DNA of 64,000 bases from Spirochaeta cellobiosiphila DSM 17781 (GCF_000426705.1 NZ_KE384554.1:512714-576713); one strand, 5' to 3'. Positions 1-9,399 are shown, counted from the first letter of the stretch. Program-made: numbers and translations. The notes: generated from the sequence alone by a model not told the origin.

Positions 1-18
1 CCCGTATTCCAAAAATAA

Positions 19-250
19 TTCGAAATACTACTGGAAAAGTTCCAGTACGATACAGACATAATGAGCCAACCATTGGCAAAGGAGATCCTTTTTATTATCG
101 AATGGGTGCGCAACACTATTATTGGGAAGGGCATCGCCAAGCTGATTGCCTACTTCAACCCGGCCGGGTGCCATTGTCGCTGCTATTGAAGGCATCATTA
201 AGGTAGTGATGTTCCTGAAAGAAAACTGTGCACGCATACAAAACTTCTAC
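19..250 (+). pseudogene. Remnant resembling an eCIS-core/DUF4157-type protein
   Basis: An open frame starts after a stop codon at 16-18 and reads a protein-like stretch that includes IAKLIAYFNPAG. It breaks after NPAG and continues in the next frame as GAIVAAIEGIIKVVMFLKEN. Joined, the two halves look like the helical NPAG(A)-(A/V)-(I/V)-xx-I segment seen beside DUF4157 (eCIS core) domains in polymorphic toxins and contractile-injection cargo; this comes from memory of the family, not a search. The left part may lie outside the window. One frameshift is directly visible. There is no start codon and nothing else of the parent protein remains. Confidence 0.35.
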
Positions 251-299
251 ACAGCCATTAAATTGGCACTATGCATACCTTTTGCTGTAAAAACATATC

Positions 300-846
300 A
301 GCTATAGTAAGTGGATAACAGTACTGATGGTTTCCCATTCTGAATTTCCCTTTGAAATCAGCACAGCCTTAGCGGAAGTCTTTGGGATTAGTAGGCCAAC
401 TGTTTACACATACATTAAGCGTTATGATTCCTATGATGATCCTGGTTTGGCAGAACTTTCAAAAGCCCCTAAAAGAGTTGCCAATGAAACAGATTCTCGA
501 ATCGAAAAAAGAGATTATTAAGATTAGGAAAAAAAACCGCGATGGGGCGCTGAGATGCTTTTATTCTTACTAGAAGTTGAATTTCCCAAAATGAATATCC
601 CAGTGAATCCACGCTAAACGCTATCCTCAAAAGAAATAGTTTAATCAAAGGGCACAAGAAGAGAACGAAGGTAGAACCAAGATATCTCATATTTGATACC
701 CTAAAACCTAATGTAGTTTGAAGCGCTGATGTATTTACCGCCTTTTGCTCCATCTTAGACATCTCCTTCCATGGCACAGTCTTCTCCTCGAGGGAAATTT
801 CCCTGCTAGAAAAGTGTAAACGATGTGCCTAAAGTGTACCCAGTGT
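300..846 (+). pseudogene. IS481-family transposase remnant
   Basis: A helix-turn-helix segment is readable (residues FGISRPTVYTYIKRY, followed by DPGLAELSKAPK). This is the usual N-terminus of IS481-type DDE transposases. The reading then jumps frame several times: a segment with RDGA(E) and LLFLLEVEFPKMNIP, then KGHKKRTKVEPRY and FDTLKPNVV, where the tryptophan of the expected VWSADYKG motif is replaced by a stop. The rest of the catalytic domain is missing. The remnant ends just before the first attC, next to TGTA-rich sequence that could be its end repeat. Non-functional. Confidence 0.65.
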
Positions 847-848
847 AC

Positions 849-920
849 ATATAACGCCTACATCAGCGGCCAACCAAATTTGACAGAACGAAGGTAGGTT
901 CCTGCATTTTTTTGTTATGT
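849..920 (-). other. attC: attC site
   Basis: Plus strand shows ATAACGCC at the left and TTGTTATGT at the right, bounding the cassette of the DUF4240 gene, whose stop lies just to the right. The arms pair only loosely. This is the last recognisable attC of the array on this side. Confidence 0.65.
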
Positions 921-922
921 GT

Positions 923-1456
923 TTACCCGTTTATTACAGTCCAGAGTTTGGGATAAGTTGTGGGAAGATCATCCTCATCCCAATCATCTCCTTTAGTAGG
1001 AGGTGCGCCAAAGTCATAATCTAAACCTTTTGAAATGCACGCATTCCTTGGAAATGTCTCGTCTTCTTCTTTGCCGACTTTTTCTGAAAAAGCTTGTGTT
1101 GCAATATACAGTAATTCTTCAAAGTCACATAATTCATCAGCGCCAATTGCAGTAGAGAGCGAGTCAGGGTCGATTATTGCTTCATCAAATATTTGCTTAC
1201 CCTTACCAATTAACCAACAGCGAAAATAAATATATGAATCATCAGAAACGTAGCCGTCAATGATTTTAGCTGCAGCCATTACTTTGAAATTATCACACTC
1301 AATAATTTTCTTACGAAGGCATTCTTCAAAATCAAAGATATCTGCTTCAGGCATCTCTTTCAAAGTTTCTTTGAGATATTTGACACGACCTGCTAGATTA
1401 TCTCCAAAATTCAATTTTGATTTTTGAATTAAATCCCAAAATTCATTTTCAATCAT
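923..1456 (-). CDS. DUF4240 domain-containing protein
   Basis: This 177-residue cassette protein has the layout of DUF4240: an N-terminal FW(D)LI motif near residues 7-10, a central FRCWLIGKGKQIFDEA motif near residues 78-93, and an acidic aromatic C-terminus with WDEDDLPTTYP. The family is common in soluble accessory proteins; no biochemical role is established, although some members sit near toxin or immunity genes. There is no signal peptide or membrane segment. The start is the ATG just inside the next attC (1474-1543), preceded by a purine-rich GGGGGGAGAGAT stretch that can serve as ribosome binding site. The gene appears intact and fills its cassette. Confidence 0.7.
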   Translation of the reverse strand: MIENEFWDLIQKSKLNFGDNLAGRVKYLKETLKEMPEADIFDFEECLRKKIIECDNFKVMAAAKIIDGYVSDDSYIYFRCWLIGKGKQIFDEAIIDPDSLSTAIGADELCDFEELLYIATQAFSEKVGKEEDETFPRNACISKGLDYDFGAPPTKGDDWDEDDLPTTYPKLWTVING

Positions 1457-1473
1457 ATCTCTCCCCCCAATTT

Positions 1474-1543
1474 ACATATAACGCCCGTATCAGCTGCAAA
1501 ATTGGTCCGCGAAGCGGTTGTCAGTTGCACGCGTTGGTTATAT
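1474..1543 (-). other. attC: attC site
   Basis: Left arm ACATATAACGCCCGTATCAG and right arm TTGTCAGTTGCACGCGTTGG pair imperfectly with a bulge, the usual folded attC form, around a central GTCCGCGAAGCGG. Serves the cassette of the gene ending at 1563. Confidence 0.8.
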
Positions 1544-1562
1544 TTCCATTAGCATTTAAAAG

Positions 1563-2372
1563 TTATTCCCCATATATATAGTTATATTCAACTATTTTTG
1601 TTGAATATTGAGTTGGAGAAAAAACTTTAATAATATTTCCATATTCATCCAATTCATAATTTGAGCTAAAAATCTCTCCCGTTTTTTTCTCTAATCTATC
1701 AAGCCCAATTTGAAAACCATATTCATTAAAATAGTAAGTATATTCCGATAGTATATTGTTATCTTCATCAAGATAAAATTTACCAATTTCAATACCCTCA
1801 TCAGAAAGTTTAAATAATTCACTGGTAAAAAAATGAGAGGATTTACTAATTTCTTGTATTAAAATTCCTTTAGCATTATATATATATTCTTTTTCAAATT
1901 TTATTTCATCTTTTGAATTAGTCTTTATTTCTGCTATTAGCAAATTGTTACTATCATACTGATATTCTATTTTTTCAACGATTTCATTTTTTTCATTTTT
2001 TTTGATTGAAGATATCAATAATTTTTCATCATAAATATATTCATATAAATAATGTTTTGTTCTAATTCCATTTTCATTTAAATCAAATTCATCCGATATC
2101 AAATTGGTCTCATCGCGTATGAATTGTGTCCAACTCCAAATTTCATCATTTCTATCTTTGTAAATAGTTTCAATTAAGTATCCATCTTGATTAAATCGAA
2201 AAGTTGTTGCATCTAGTTTCTTTTTGGTAGTATTGGCATAAACATCATAGGACGAAAATGTCATTTCACGAACATCCCCATATATATTCATTATTTCTCT
2301 ATTGCTTTTTTGTGAGAAAATTATCCCTATAAATATAAATAGGTAAATATTTATTAATAATAATCGCTTCAT
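1563..2372 (-). CDS. Secreted protein with YD-like repeats, function unknown
   Basis: A 269-residue protein with an N-terminal signal peptide (MKRLLL, hydrophobic to about residue 19, cleavage expected near FSQ). The mature part consists of short degenerate repeats of aromatic-aspartate type (YEYIYDEKLL, YQYDSNNLLI, YIYNAKGILI, YELDEYGNII). These resemble the beta-hairpin repeats of YD/RHS and MORN-like surface proteins. The protein is probably exported to the periplasm or cell surface. Its composition is very AT-rich like other cassettes. It fills the cassette between the attC sites at 1474 and 2449. No catalytic motif is visible. Confidence 0.6.
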   Translation of the reverse strand: MKRLLLINIYLFIFIGIIFSQKSNREIMNIYGDVREMTFSSYDVYANTTKKKLDATTFRFNQDGYLIETIYKDRNDEIWSWTQFIRDETNLISDEFDLNENGIRTKHYLYEYIYDEKLLISSIKKNEKNEIVEKIEYQYDSNNLLIAEIKTNSKDEIKFEKEYIYNAKGILIQEISKSSHFFTSELFKLSDEGIEIGKFYLDEDNNILSEYTYYFNEYGFQIGLDRLEKKTGEIFSSNYELDEYGNIIKVFSPTQYSTKIVEYNYIYGE

Positions 2373-2448
2373 AATTCTGTATTTCCTTTTGTTATTTAGA
2401 ATTCAGCCTTTGAAACATAACATTTGGATAATCTGCATTTTCGCGCCG

Positions 2449-2542
2449 CGTAACGGTTTGACCTGATTTGTGCGTGAGACGAGCAAAGCGAGTTAGCACA
2501 AAACGTGACAAAGAAAATGACAGGTTGATCCAGTTGTTAGAC
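2449..2542 (-). other. attC: attC site
   Basis: Right core TTGTTAGAC is clear; the left core (GCGTAACGG) is degenerate. The centre holds the common GAGCGAAGCG-like loop (ACGAGCAAAGCGAG). A second ATAAC motif lies about 30 bp to the left. Confidence 0.7.
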
Positions 2543-3157
2543 AATTTTTATTTCAAAATTATCAAAATGGATGATTTTTGGTTTATTTTCAATACTTAAT
2601 GATCTTAATACAATTTCATTCTCTGAATTGTTTTGATTAAATTGTATTGAACAATTATCAAATGTTTCGTTAAACACATCTTTTTTATTAATTATTATGG
2701 ATTCCACTTTACTAATATTGTATTTTCCTCCATTTGCTTTAACAAACTCCTCATTTAATCTCTTTTTCCATCCATCTGTATTGAATTTATATTTTACTAG
2801 AAAAAATGTTGGAAATATCAAATCTTCATTTAATGTTATTGTTGTATGGGCCTCAATATTTTCACCAACTCGGTATTTAATCTTTTTTTCCTCAAAATAT
2901 TTATAATCTTCTTCTATTGTATTTTTTGAAGTAAATGCAATTCCACTTAATCCCGTAGAATGTGTTGATGGTTTACCAAACCTGATCTTAAAATCAATAA
3001 ATTCTATATTAAACGTACCCAAATTAACACCAATGCTGGAATATTCATTTTTTACCATTAATGGCCACGCATATGGTAATTGAAGGTCTTTAACCATGGT
3101 ATTTGCATCAATTTCTGGAGTTCTTGTTTCAATCATAATATGATCTACACTAAACAT
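2537..3157 (-). CDS. VOC/glyoxalase-like domain protein
   Basis: This 206-residue soluble protein starts with MFSVDHIMIET, the typical first beta strand of glyoxalase-like (VOC) folds with a metal-ligand-type histidine. A second half-module follows (IEFIDFKIRFG, then GLSGIAFTSKN). The C-terminal part does not match a textbook metal-binding VOC, so a binding rather than enzymatic role is possible. The stop codon lies inside the right core of the preceding attC, which is common in tightly packed cassettes. The substrate is unknown. Confidence 0.5.
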   Translation of the reverse strand: MFSVDHIMIETRTPEIDANTMVKDLQLPYAWPLMVKNEYSSIGVNLGTFNIEFIDFKIRFGKPSTHSTGLSGIAFTSKNTIEEDYKYFEEKKIKYRVGENIEAHTTITLNEDLIFPTFFLVKYKFNTDGWKKRLNEEFVKANGGKYNISKVESIIINKKDVFNETFDNCSIQFNQNNSENEIVLRSLSIENKPKIIHFDNFEIKIV

Positions 3158-3202
3158 ATAAACCTCATAAAAAAATTATTTCTTCGCCCACCGAAGGCGT
3201 GT

Positions 3203-3338
3203 GTCTAACGCCCGAATAACGTGCAAACTCGATCCTGTAGCGAAGCGAAAGGAATTGGCGGGGTATTTGCTTCAAAACAAAGTGAAGCAGCAGATACCCT
3301 GACAATAGACGCTGTCACTGTTCATTCGATTGTTCTAC
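3203..3338 (-). other. attC: attC site
   Basis: Left core GTCTAACGCCCGAATAAC, right core CATTCGATTGTTCTAC. At 136 bp it is long, with an extended imperfect stem (GGTATTTGCT against AGCAGATACC) and a TAGCGAAGCGAAAG loop. It overlaps the stop of the GNAT gene. Confidence 0.8.
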
Positions 3339-3918
3339 TTCGTTTTTCATTATTCGTAAAATCACTTTTTAATATAGAATAAACCTCTAAATCAACAACT
3401 CCTTTACCAAGCCAAAATTCACTTGATCTTAAAGTTCCTTCTAATAAAAAATTATTTCTTATTAGAACCTTCTTAGATTTAACATTTTGAGGCATAACAA
3501 ATGCCTGAATTCTATTAATTTTGATTTTGTTGAAAAGGAAACTGACTATAAGCTTAGTTGATTCTGTAGCATAACCTTCTCCCCAAAATTTCTCATTTAG
3601 AGTATAACCAATTGTCAGAGAATTCACTTTCTTGTTTATATCAAAAATTTCAGCAATCCCGACTAATTTCTTATTTGCAAAATTTTGATAAATTCCTAGA
3701 AATATCATTTTTTTCTTATTAAAATCTCTTTCAAAATGCCCAATCATATTTTTAACTGTATCAATATTCTTTTTAGCTTTCCCTGGTCGTAATTTAAATA
3801 CATTTTCATTACTATAAATACTAAAAAGGTCTTCAATGTCAGATTCTTCAATTTTTTTCAAAGTTAATCGGTTGGAAATCAGACATGGATATTCTGAAAA
3901 TAGTGTTTCGCAGCTCAT
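3322..3918 (-). CDS. GNAT family N-acetyltransferase (RimJ/RimL-like)
   Basis: This 198-residue protein has the layout of the RimJ/RimL branch of GNAT enzymes. The N-terminus ISNRLTLKKIEESDIEDLF is the family's opening strand and helix. The acetyl-CoA pyrophosphate-binding motif is recognisable as FWGEGYATESTK near residues 112-123, followed by RIQAFVMPQNVKSKKVL. Such enzymes acetylate amino groups of proteins, antibiotics or small molecules; the substrate cannot be inferred here. The gene is intact, cytosolic, and occupies its own cassette. Its C-terminal codons run into the attC. Confidence 0.8.
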   Translation of the reverse strand: MSCETLFSEYPCLISNRLTLKKIEESDIEDLFSIYSNENVFKLRPGKAKKNIDTVKNMIGHFERDFNKKKMIFLGIYQNFANKKLVGIAEIFDINKKVNSLTIGYTLNEKFWGEGYATESTKLIVSFLFNKIKINRIQAFVMPQNVKSKKVLIRNNFLLEGTLRSSEFWLGKGVVDLEVYSILKSDFTNNEKRSRTIE

Positions 3919-4317
3919 TTTATCCTCAAATTTGATTTATTTTAGTATTAAAAAATGCTTACTATAGTAAATTTATAGTTGTCCTATCAAAATACTAATA
4001 CTTGCTTGTGAATTGAGTGATACTTCTTCCACATCCTCAGATGGAGAAGTCAATATTACCCCACAACATTTCTTTCATAATAATCCAATATATCAATTCA
4101 GAACATCTTTTCTGTTCTTGTTCTTTCTAGTATGAATTTGATATGCCCCATATGTCTTCCTCTTCCAAAGGAGGATTATATTTTGATCCGATTCAGAAAA
4201 AATAAATTATCCATAATAATTAATATTTTGCCTCTAGTGTCAGTAGAACACCGCATTCATCGGCTTGTCCGCTGCAATGCTTTATTTTACAGCTGCTCAA
4301 TACTTATATTGCCCTTG
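3919..4317. other. Gene-poor stretch with a half attC
   Basis: I see no supportable gene here. At 4228-4262 the sequence CTCTAGTGTCAGTAGAACACCGC resembles the left flank and core of the attC at 30622 (CTAGTGTCCGTAGAACGTCG). No matching right core follows before the HNH pseudogene, so this is probably a half-site left by a deletion that also removed the 3' end of that gene. Confidence 0.4.
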
Positions 4318-4837
4318 CTATGCAGCATTGTGTGACAATTTGGGCATACAGGCCTCGAAATTAAATTCACATACCTCGCACGAGATTCCATGTTCTTTGA
4401 TACATCCATTCCTAGCGGCTGGATTCCGTTCGTATGCGGTTATAGTAATGGATTTCTTTGCCCCCTCAGTCAAAGACTTAGGAACTTCTTCAGGGAGCTC
4501 AAAATCTCCCTCAAGCGGAAACGCACCCAATTTTTCTAGCTCAGCGTTCCAATCAATACTACAAGCCTTTCGAATCTCACCTCGCTGCCACTTAAAGTCC
4601 ATATACTGTCGGTTATAGCGGGAAGATTATTCTCATAAAGCCACTCAGCCAGGCTGCTCATCGCATGCTGGTTAAGATATCGCCGGGAGTTCGATCATCA
4701 TTAAGAAATTCTAACTCTGCCAATATCTTTGAATAAGGCAAGTGTGTCGATGGGTTATCTGGACTAATATTTCCTGATTGGAAATGTCCCACCAAATACT
4801 CAAGCAGTTTTAACTCGTTACTCGTCATGACTGCCAT
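4318..4837 (-). pseudogene. HNH endonuclease, frameshifted and truncated
   Basis: Three reading frames together give one protein. It begins MTSNELKLLEYLVGHF...PSTHLPYSKILAELEF...DDRTPGDIL, continues in a second frame as SLAEWLYENNLPAITDSIW, and in a third as FKWQRGEIRKACSIDW...LEKLGAFPLEGDFELPEE...AYERNPAARNGCIKEHGISCEVCEFNFEA. This order matches the common HNH nucleases whose C-terminal part carries CxxC...HVHH. The HVHH, the metal site and everything after it are missing, and a segment between the second and third frames also seems deleted. The gene must be inactive. The start is the ATG beside the attC at 4839. Confidence 0.75.
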
Positions 4838-4838
4838 T

Positions 4839-4924
4839 CATTTAACGCCGAGCTAAGCTGCCAAATCATCCCGAAGGCAAAAAGCATGACAAAGATTTGG
4901 TCAGTTTCAGCGATTTGTTATGTG
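4839..4924 (-). other. attC: attC site
   Basis: Left arm TTTAACGCCGAGCTAAGCTG and right arm CAGTTTCAGCGATTTGTTAT. Nearly the same site occurs at 27254-27339 (same GAGCTAAGCTGCC start, CCGAAGGCAAAAA loop and GACAAAGATTTGGTCAG end). Confidence 0.85.
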
Positions 4925-4930
4925 GCGATT

Positions 4931-5056
4931 CTACCCCAAAAGCTCAAGTCCGTATAGAGATTTTCTTTTCTCCAACGCCCTTCTACCACTGGGAGCCTTT
5001 CGAAGTTTCACTAACCCACCTGAATTCTCTTTTTTTATTTGCTGAAGCAAATACCA
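4931..5056 (-). pseudogene. Possible C-terminal gene fragment in a cassette
   Basis: Where a gene is expected just to the right of the attC, a 41-codon open stretch without start codon reads WYLLQQIKKENSGGLVK then KLRKAPSGRRALEKRK and ends GLELLG-stop. It looks protein-like and is very basic, but I do not recognise it. An in-frame TGA lies immediately upstream. It may be the tail of a lost cassette gene. The DNA from 5057 to 5364 shows no other gene. Confidence 0.25.
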
Positions 5057-5364
5057 TCATTCCTGGCCAGTATAATTAAGTATCCAGTCCCGTTAAGCCA
5101 ATATATAACACCCTTAAAACTTATTTACAGCCCAGGAGGAAGGGAGTTCATAATATTTGTAGTTATGGATTATATGTTTCCATTCCAAGGGAAGTTTTCC
5201 TTTAAAACGAAACGGAATGAAACATTTTTTCTGATTCATTTTGAGCGTAATAATCAATATTTCTAAGTACAGATAACCAGTAGACTATCTTTTAGTATAA
5301 TTCTATTTCATGGAGCAATTCCAGTAGGAAACATGATCTGTTTCTCAATACTCCCTTTATTCCT

Positions 5365-5588
5365 TCATCTCCTATGAATCGTCATCTGAATCATTATTTT
5401 TCTTCTTTTATGCCGGGAATACTGAATGATTGCCCATAGCAATCCCGCCGATCCAGGGAACCATTCCCAGTAATAAAGCACCAGTCTGGAAATACCGAAA
5501 ATGGCTCCAGTTATCAAAAGATAGACCACAATCCATACCCAGAAGTGCTTTCCCTCAAGAAAATTAATCAGGGGGTTTTCTCACTCAT
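5365..5588 (-). pseudogene. Small membrane protein with 1-nt frameshift
   Basis: Eighteen bases after the GH130 gene a good ribosome binding site (GGAGGATATT) precedes ATG and MSEKTP, which ends at a TGA. One base later the frame is open for about 68 codons: INFLEGKHFWVWIVVYLL, ITGAIFGISRLVLYYW, a second hydrophobic stretch SAGLLWAIIQY, then the basic tail SRHKRRKIM. The slip coincides with a run of five C. The intact protein would be about 74 residues with one or two membrane segments, the third gene of the glycosyl operon. The frameshift could be real decay or a sequence error in the C run. Confidence 0.5.
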
Positions 5589-5605
5589 AATATCCTCCAT
5601 AAAAT

Positions 5606-7108
5606 TTATATAGGTCTCATTGACTCTAAACATTTCTCTACATTTACACTGGCAAAACTGGTTGCATAGTCGCTCATGGCATAGGGAATAATCAGATTAT
5701 GATTATGAATCAGGGAGCCGCAGGAATAGATAACGTTAGGGACATAGCCATCCCGCTCTGTTTCATTAGGTGATAAGAGGGGGGATCTCAGGCGACCGAT
5801 AACCCTGGAAGGATCTTTGAGATCCAGCAGAAATGCGCCGAGACAATATTTTCTCATGGCCCCCACTCCATGGGTCATTACCAGCCATCCTGCTTTTGTC
5901 TGAATGGGAGAACTACAGGTTCCAATCTTTACAAGCTCCCAATCCGCGAAAGGTTTTAACAGCAGTTTCGGGGTCTGCCAGAAATGAATATTGGAAGAAA
6001 ACATCAACAAAATATTTTCATCATCCTGCCGTGACAGCATGGCATATTTTCCCCCGATTTTTTGAGGGAACAGGGCCATCCCCTTGTTCTGGACTGCCGG
6101 ACCGTTCAGGGTGGAAAACTTGAAATGGATAAAATCTTCAGTTTCTAGCAACTGGGGCATAGTTATCTTTCCATCATAGGCGGTATAGGTGGCATAATAA
6201 GTATAACTACCGTCATCATTGATAAACCGGACAAAACGGGCGTCTTCTATCCCGTTACTTTGAGTCGGTCCCTCGGGAAAGAGAATTCGCTGTGAGACGG
6301 GGCTGTTGGAATCAAAGCGTACTTCATAATTGGATTTTGCAAGGAGCAGGATTCCGTGGATCGATCTGTCAGCAAGGGTATCCATATCACTCATAGATTT
6401 GCGCTTTTCTTTAAGCAGGATCTGGAGCTCGGACATGGTAAAATAATCAGGCAGTGAATCCATCACTCTCCGGCAGAAATGGTTATGGAATCCCGCTTCT
6501 TCCAGCTTTCGGGTAAAAAGATCCTTCTTGTACCTGTAATAGGGCAAATATTCCGGCTCACTGATAAAGGGACCGTGAGGAACCAGGGATATTTCACCAA
6601 GGGCATCGATTACCCCCTCGCGGAAGGTTATGGATGAGATATGCCCTTCTCCAATGGCTCTCAAACTGAGAATGAACCTGATAGCACCGGGGTCCAGATC
6701 TTCCTGGTTGGGGTGAAGAATAATGGAGGGATTCAAAAGTGCTGCAGATTCGGGAGAATACTCGTGGCAGAAATAGGCGCCGATGAGCATTTTTCGTCTA
6801 TCGGGTATGTCCAGTTCCTGCCGGGTATAGTCAAGGATCTCCCTATATCGGCTGTTAAATGTCTTTTCAATATCCGGGTGCCTGTCCTTGAATTCCTTGA
6901 GTACTTCTTCCAGCTTTTTGTCGGTCTCAGCATCGGATAAAGACAGTACCCTTTTAATGATATTACGGGTGATGGTCTTGTTTCCCGCTGAAAAGGCCCT
7001 GATCAAGACATGTGACCTGTCGGGAAGCAGAATGGGGCCCGTTCGCCGGGCCAAAAGCTCCGACAAAGGTCCGTAATCTTTTATTTTCCTTCCAAATGTT
7101 TTTTTCAT
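5606..7108 (-). CDS. GH130-family glycoside phosphorylase/hydrolase
   Basis: The 500-residue protein has a GH130 five-bladed propeller in its C-terminal half. Visible blade motifs are SNGIEDARFVRF near residues 285-296 (the position of the family's catalytic acid loop), YTYYATYTAYDG, NKGMALFPQKIGGKYAMLSRQD, KIGTCSSPIQTKAGWLVMTHG and DGYVPNVIYSCG. GH130 enzymes phosphorolyse or hydrolyse beta-mannosides, typically in the cytosol. The extra N-terminal 200 residues are helical and lack a signal peptide. Its ATG overlaps the stop of the upstream glycosyltransferase by four bases (ATGA), so the two are translationally coupled and probably act on the same mannose-containing glycan. The acceptor is unknown. 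Confidence 0.8.
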   Translation of the reverse strand: MKKTFGRKIKDYGPLSELLARRTGPILLPDRSHVLIRAFSAGNKTITRNIIKRVLSLSDAETDKKLEEVLKEFKDRHPDIEKTFNSRYREILDYTRQELDIPDRRKMLIGAYFCHEYSPESAALLNPSIILHPNQEDLDPGAIRFILSLRAIGEGHISSITFREGVIDALGEISLVPHGPFISEPEYLPYYRYKKDLFTRKLEEAGFHNHFCRRVMDSLPDYFTMSELQILLKEKRKSMSDMDTLADRSIHGILLLAKSNYEVRFDSNSPVSQRILFPEGPTQSNGIEDARFVRFINDDGSYTYYATYTAYDGKITMPQLLETEDFIHFKFSTLNGPAVQNKGMALFPQKIGGKYAMLSRQDDENILLMFSSNIHFWQTPKLLLKPFADWELVKIGTCSSPIQTKAGWLVMTHGVGAMRKYCLGAFLLDLKDPSRVIGRLRSPLLSPNETERDGYVPNVIYSCGSLIHNHNLIIPYAMSDYATSFASVNVEKCLESMRPI

Positions 7109-9399
7109 TTGATTGATTTCCTCTTTGAGTCTGTTTTAAAGCTGGCCAGTTTTCCCTGAAGAATATACATTTCTTCAAGAGAGAGCAGGAATGCCAAAGA
7201 GGATTCCGCCCCTTGATTCTGGCTCACCCGGTCGGAATGAAGTCCATCTCTGCAGCCCCCGCTTTCCGGGTCGTACATACCCAGTCCCAGATCGTTTCGC
7301 CCCTGAAACCAGTCGAATATCCTTCTTGCTTCCTGAGCCCAGCTCATTTCACCGGTACTATTAAAGGCTTCAATACAGGCAGATATGGTCGCCTGAACCT
7401 CTATTGGCTGCTGATCGAAGCTGGCCTTTTTCTTACCTTTTTCATAGAATCCGTTTGTACCGATAGCCTGGAATATTCCCTGCGATGAAGTCTGAATAGA
7501 CAAAAGCCAGGAGAGGGTTTTGAGTCCGATCTCCAGGGCTTCGTTGTTCTTCATCACCCGTCCGCTGAGGATAAGGGCATGGGATAATTTAGCATTGGCG
7601 TAGGTGACTTTGTCTTCAAACCAAACCCAGTCTGTAGCTGAGGCATCATGAAAGCGCTGGATCAGTTTCATCACTAGATGTTCTCTCATCTGCTCGGTGC
7701 GTCTGTCACCGTTGAACTGCTTCAGATATTCATCGATGCCGAGAAGAGCAAAGGCCCAGGCCCGGGGAGATTTAAAATCAGCGACCACAGGAAGCGCAGC
7801 TTCAAAGAGACTGGCAGCCAAAGGCTGATAGCGTTTGTGCCTATGATGGCCGAGGCTCATGCCCAGGGCCCAGATGGCCTGTCCGTGACAATCCTCAGAA
7901 CCTGGCTCGTTAATCCAATCACGGTTGAAACTCATAAAATTGCGAAAGCGTCCTGTTTTATGATTGTAGGCGTAACTCATAAATGCGGCATATACCGCAG
8001 CCAGCTGATTACTTCTTTCTGTACTACGGCCGGACCGCTGCAGGAGAAGAGTAAGAATAAAGGCCCGGGCATTATCATCGGTACAATACCCTTCGGCAAA
8101 ATTGGGAACTCCGAAGGAGGCATGCTGGAAGATTCCTGTGGAGTCGCTCATGAGGTACAGATGGTCTAATTTAAGCACAGGCAGCAGATCAGGAGATGTG
8201 TCCAGAGTGGCTATCAGGGGGGATTTCTCCCGGTTTGAACCATGACTCAGTCCGGCTTCCCGGAACGCATCCATATACATACGGGCGACCACACTCCAGA
8301 TCATCCCGCGGCCACGGGTATACGCCTCTTTGCGGATTTTGTGGCGTAGAGAAGAATCCCTGAACAATTCGATTACCGCTCCCGCTATAGCCCCGGAATC
8401 TCGAAAGGGAACCAGTCTGCCTCTTTCCTGATCAAGCAATTCTTTGGCATGCCAGTAGGGAGTCGATACCACCGCATTACCTGTGCCATAGGCATAGGCA
8501 AGGGTCCCCGAAGTAATCTGGGTCTCTGTTAAGTAGGGGGTCAGGTAAATATCAGCAGCGCCGATAAATCGGGTAAGTTCATCCAGCTCAACAAATCGAT
8601 TGAAGAACACCACATTCTTTTGGATATTCAGCGTATTTGCCAACAGTTCCAGGGAAACCCGGTACTGCTCTCCGACTTGCTTTAATAAATGCGGATGGGT
8701 TTGCCCCACCACGATAAAAACGGTTTCGGGAAAATCCTTTAGAATCTCCGGCATGGCCTCCAGGGCAAATTCGATACCCTTGTTGGGAGACAGAAGGCCA
8801 AAGGTCAGTATGACCTGTTTACCGGCAACACCAAACTCCTCCTTGAAATAATTGGGGTCAGCAAAGGGTATGTCCGGTATTCCGTGAGGAATCATGCTTA
8901 TTTTGCTTTCCGGAGCCTGGTAGTGTTTGATCAGCAGGCCCTTTCCCTTTTCTGACATGACAATGAGCCGTGTAGACAGGCGGATAATTTCGCCCATGAC
9001 CTTTAATTGAATGGGATTAGGCTTTTCAAGGATGGTATGCAATGTAGTAACAATGGGAATCTGCAGGGTGTGCATCATTGCCAGAATATGGCTCCCTTCA
9101 TCTCCACCATATATCCCGAATTCGTGCTGCACACAAACCAGATCCACATCAGTAATATTCAAGAAGTCGGCGGCCCGGAGATAAGCTGATAAATCCTGTT
9201 CCAGGATTTCGAAACGCACTTCCCGGGGGTATACATAACCATCGGGGGTATCATTAACCGGAACAACCAAACATTTTGTCTTTGGATAGGCCCGTGATAC
9301 AGATTTGCATAAATCGTTTGTAAACGTGGCAATACCGCATTTTCTTGGAAGGTAATCTCCGATAAAGGCAATTTTTTTAATTTCGAAATTCTCACGCAC
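7105..9399 (-). CDS. GT4 glycosyltransferase fused to an alpha/alpha-toroid domain
   Basis: A 764-residue two-domain protein. Residues about 8-390 are a GT-B fold group 1 glycosyltransferase: FIGDYLPRKCGIATFTNDL at the N-terminus, QHEFGIYGG, PHGIPD, FGLLSPNKGIEFALEAMP and the donor-site region TSGTLAYAYGTGNAVVSTPY. Residues about 410-740 form a helical six-hairpin-like domain (YCTDDNARAFI, FMSFNRDWINEPGSEDCHGQAIWALG, WFEDKVTYANAKL, FDQQPIEVQATI). This fusion is regularly encoded beside GH130 enzymes. It starts at ATG 9399, is not in a cassette, and has higher GC than the array. It probably makes or remodels a mannosylated cytosolic glycan. Confidence 0.85.
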   Translation of the reverse strand: MRENFEIKKIAFIGDYLPRKCGIATFTNDLCKSVSRAYPKTKCLVVPVNDTPDGYVYPREVRFEILEQDLSAYLRAADFLNITDVDLVCVQHEFGIYGGDEGSHILAMMHTLQIPIVTTLHTILEKPNPIQLKVMGEIIRLSTRLIVMSEKGKGLLIKHYQAPESKISMIPHGIPDIPFADPNYFKEEFGVAGKQVILTFGLLSPNKGIEFALEAMPEILKDFPETVFIVVGQTHPHLLKQVGEQYRVSLELLANTLNIQKNVVFFNRFVELDELTRFIGAADIYLTPYLTETQITSGTLAYAYGTGNAVVSTPYWHAKELLDQERGRLVPFRDSGAIAGAVIELFRDSSLRHKIRKEAYTRGRGMIWSVVARMYMDAFREAGLSHGSNREKSPLIATLDTSPDLLPVLKLDHLYLMSDSTGIFQHASFGVPNFAEGYCTDDNARAFILTLLLQRSGRSTERSNQLAAVYAAFMSYAYNHKTGRFRNFMSFNRDWINEPGSEDCHGQAIWALGMSLGHHRHKRYQPLAASLFEAALPVVADFKSPRAWAFALLGIDEYLKQFNGDRRTEQMREHLVMKLIQRFHDASATDWVWFEDKVTYANAKLSHALILSGRVMKNNEALEIGLKTLSWLLSIQTSSQGIFQAIGTNGFYEKGKKKASFDQQPIEVQATISACIEAFNSTGEMSWAQEARRIFDWFQGRNDLGLGMYDPESGGCRDGLHSDRVSQNQGAESSLAFLLSLEEMYILQGKLASFKTDSKRKSIK

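Noticed and set aside
4132..4618. Two plus-strand ORFs across the HNH pseudogene
   Set aside because: They are the antisense of the clearly recognisable HNH sequence and have no ribosome binding site.
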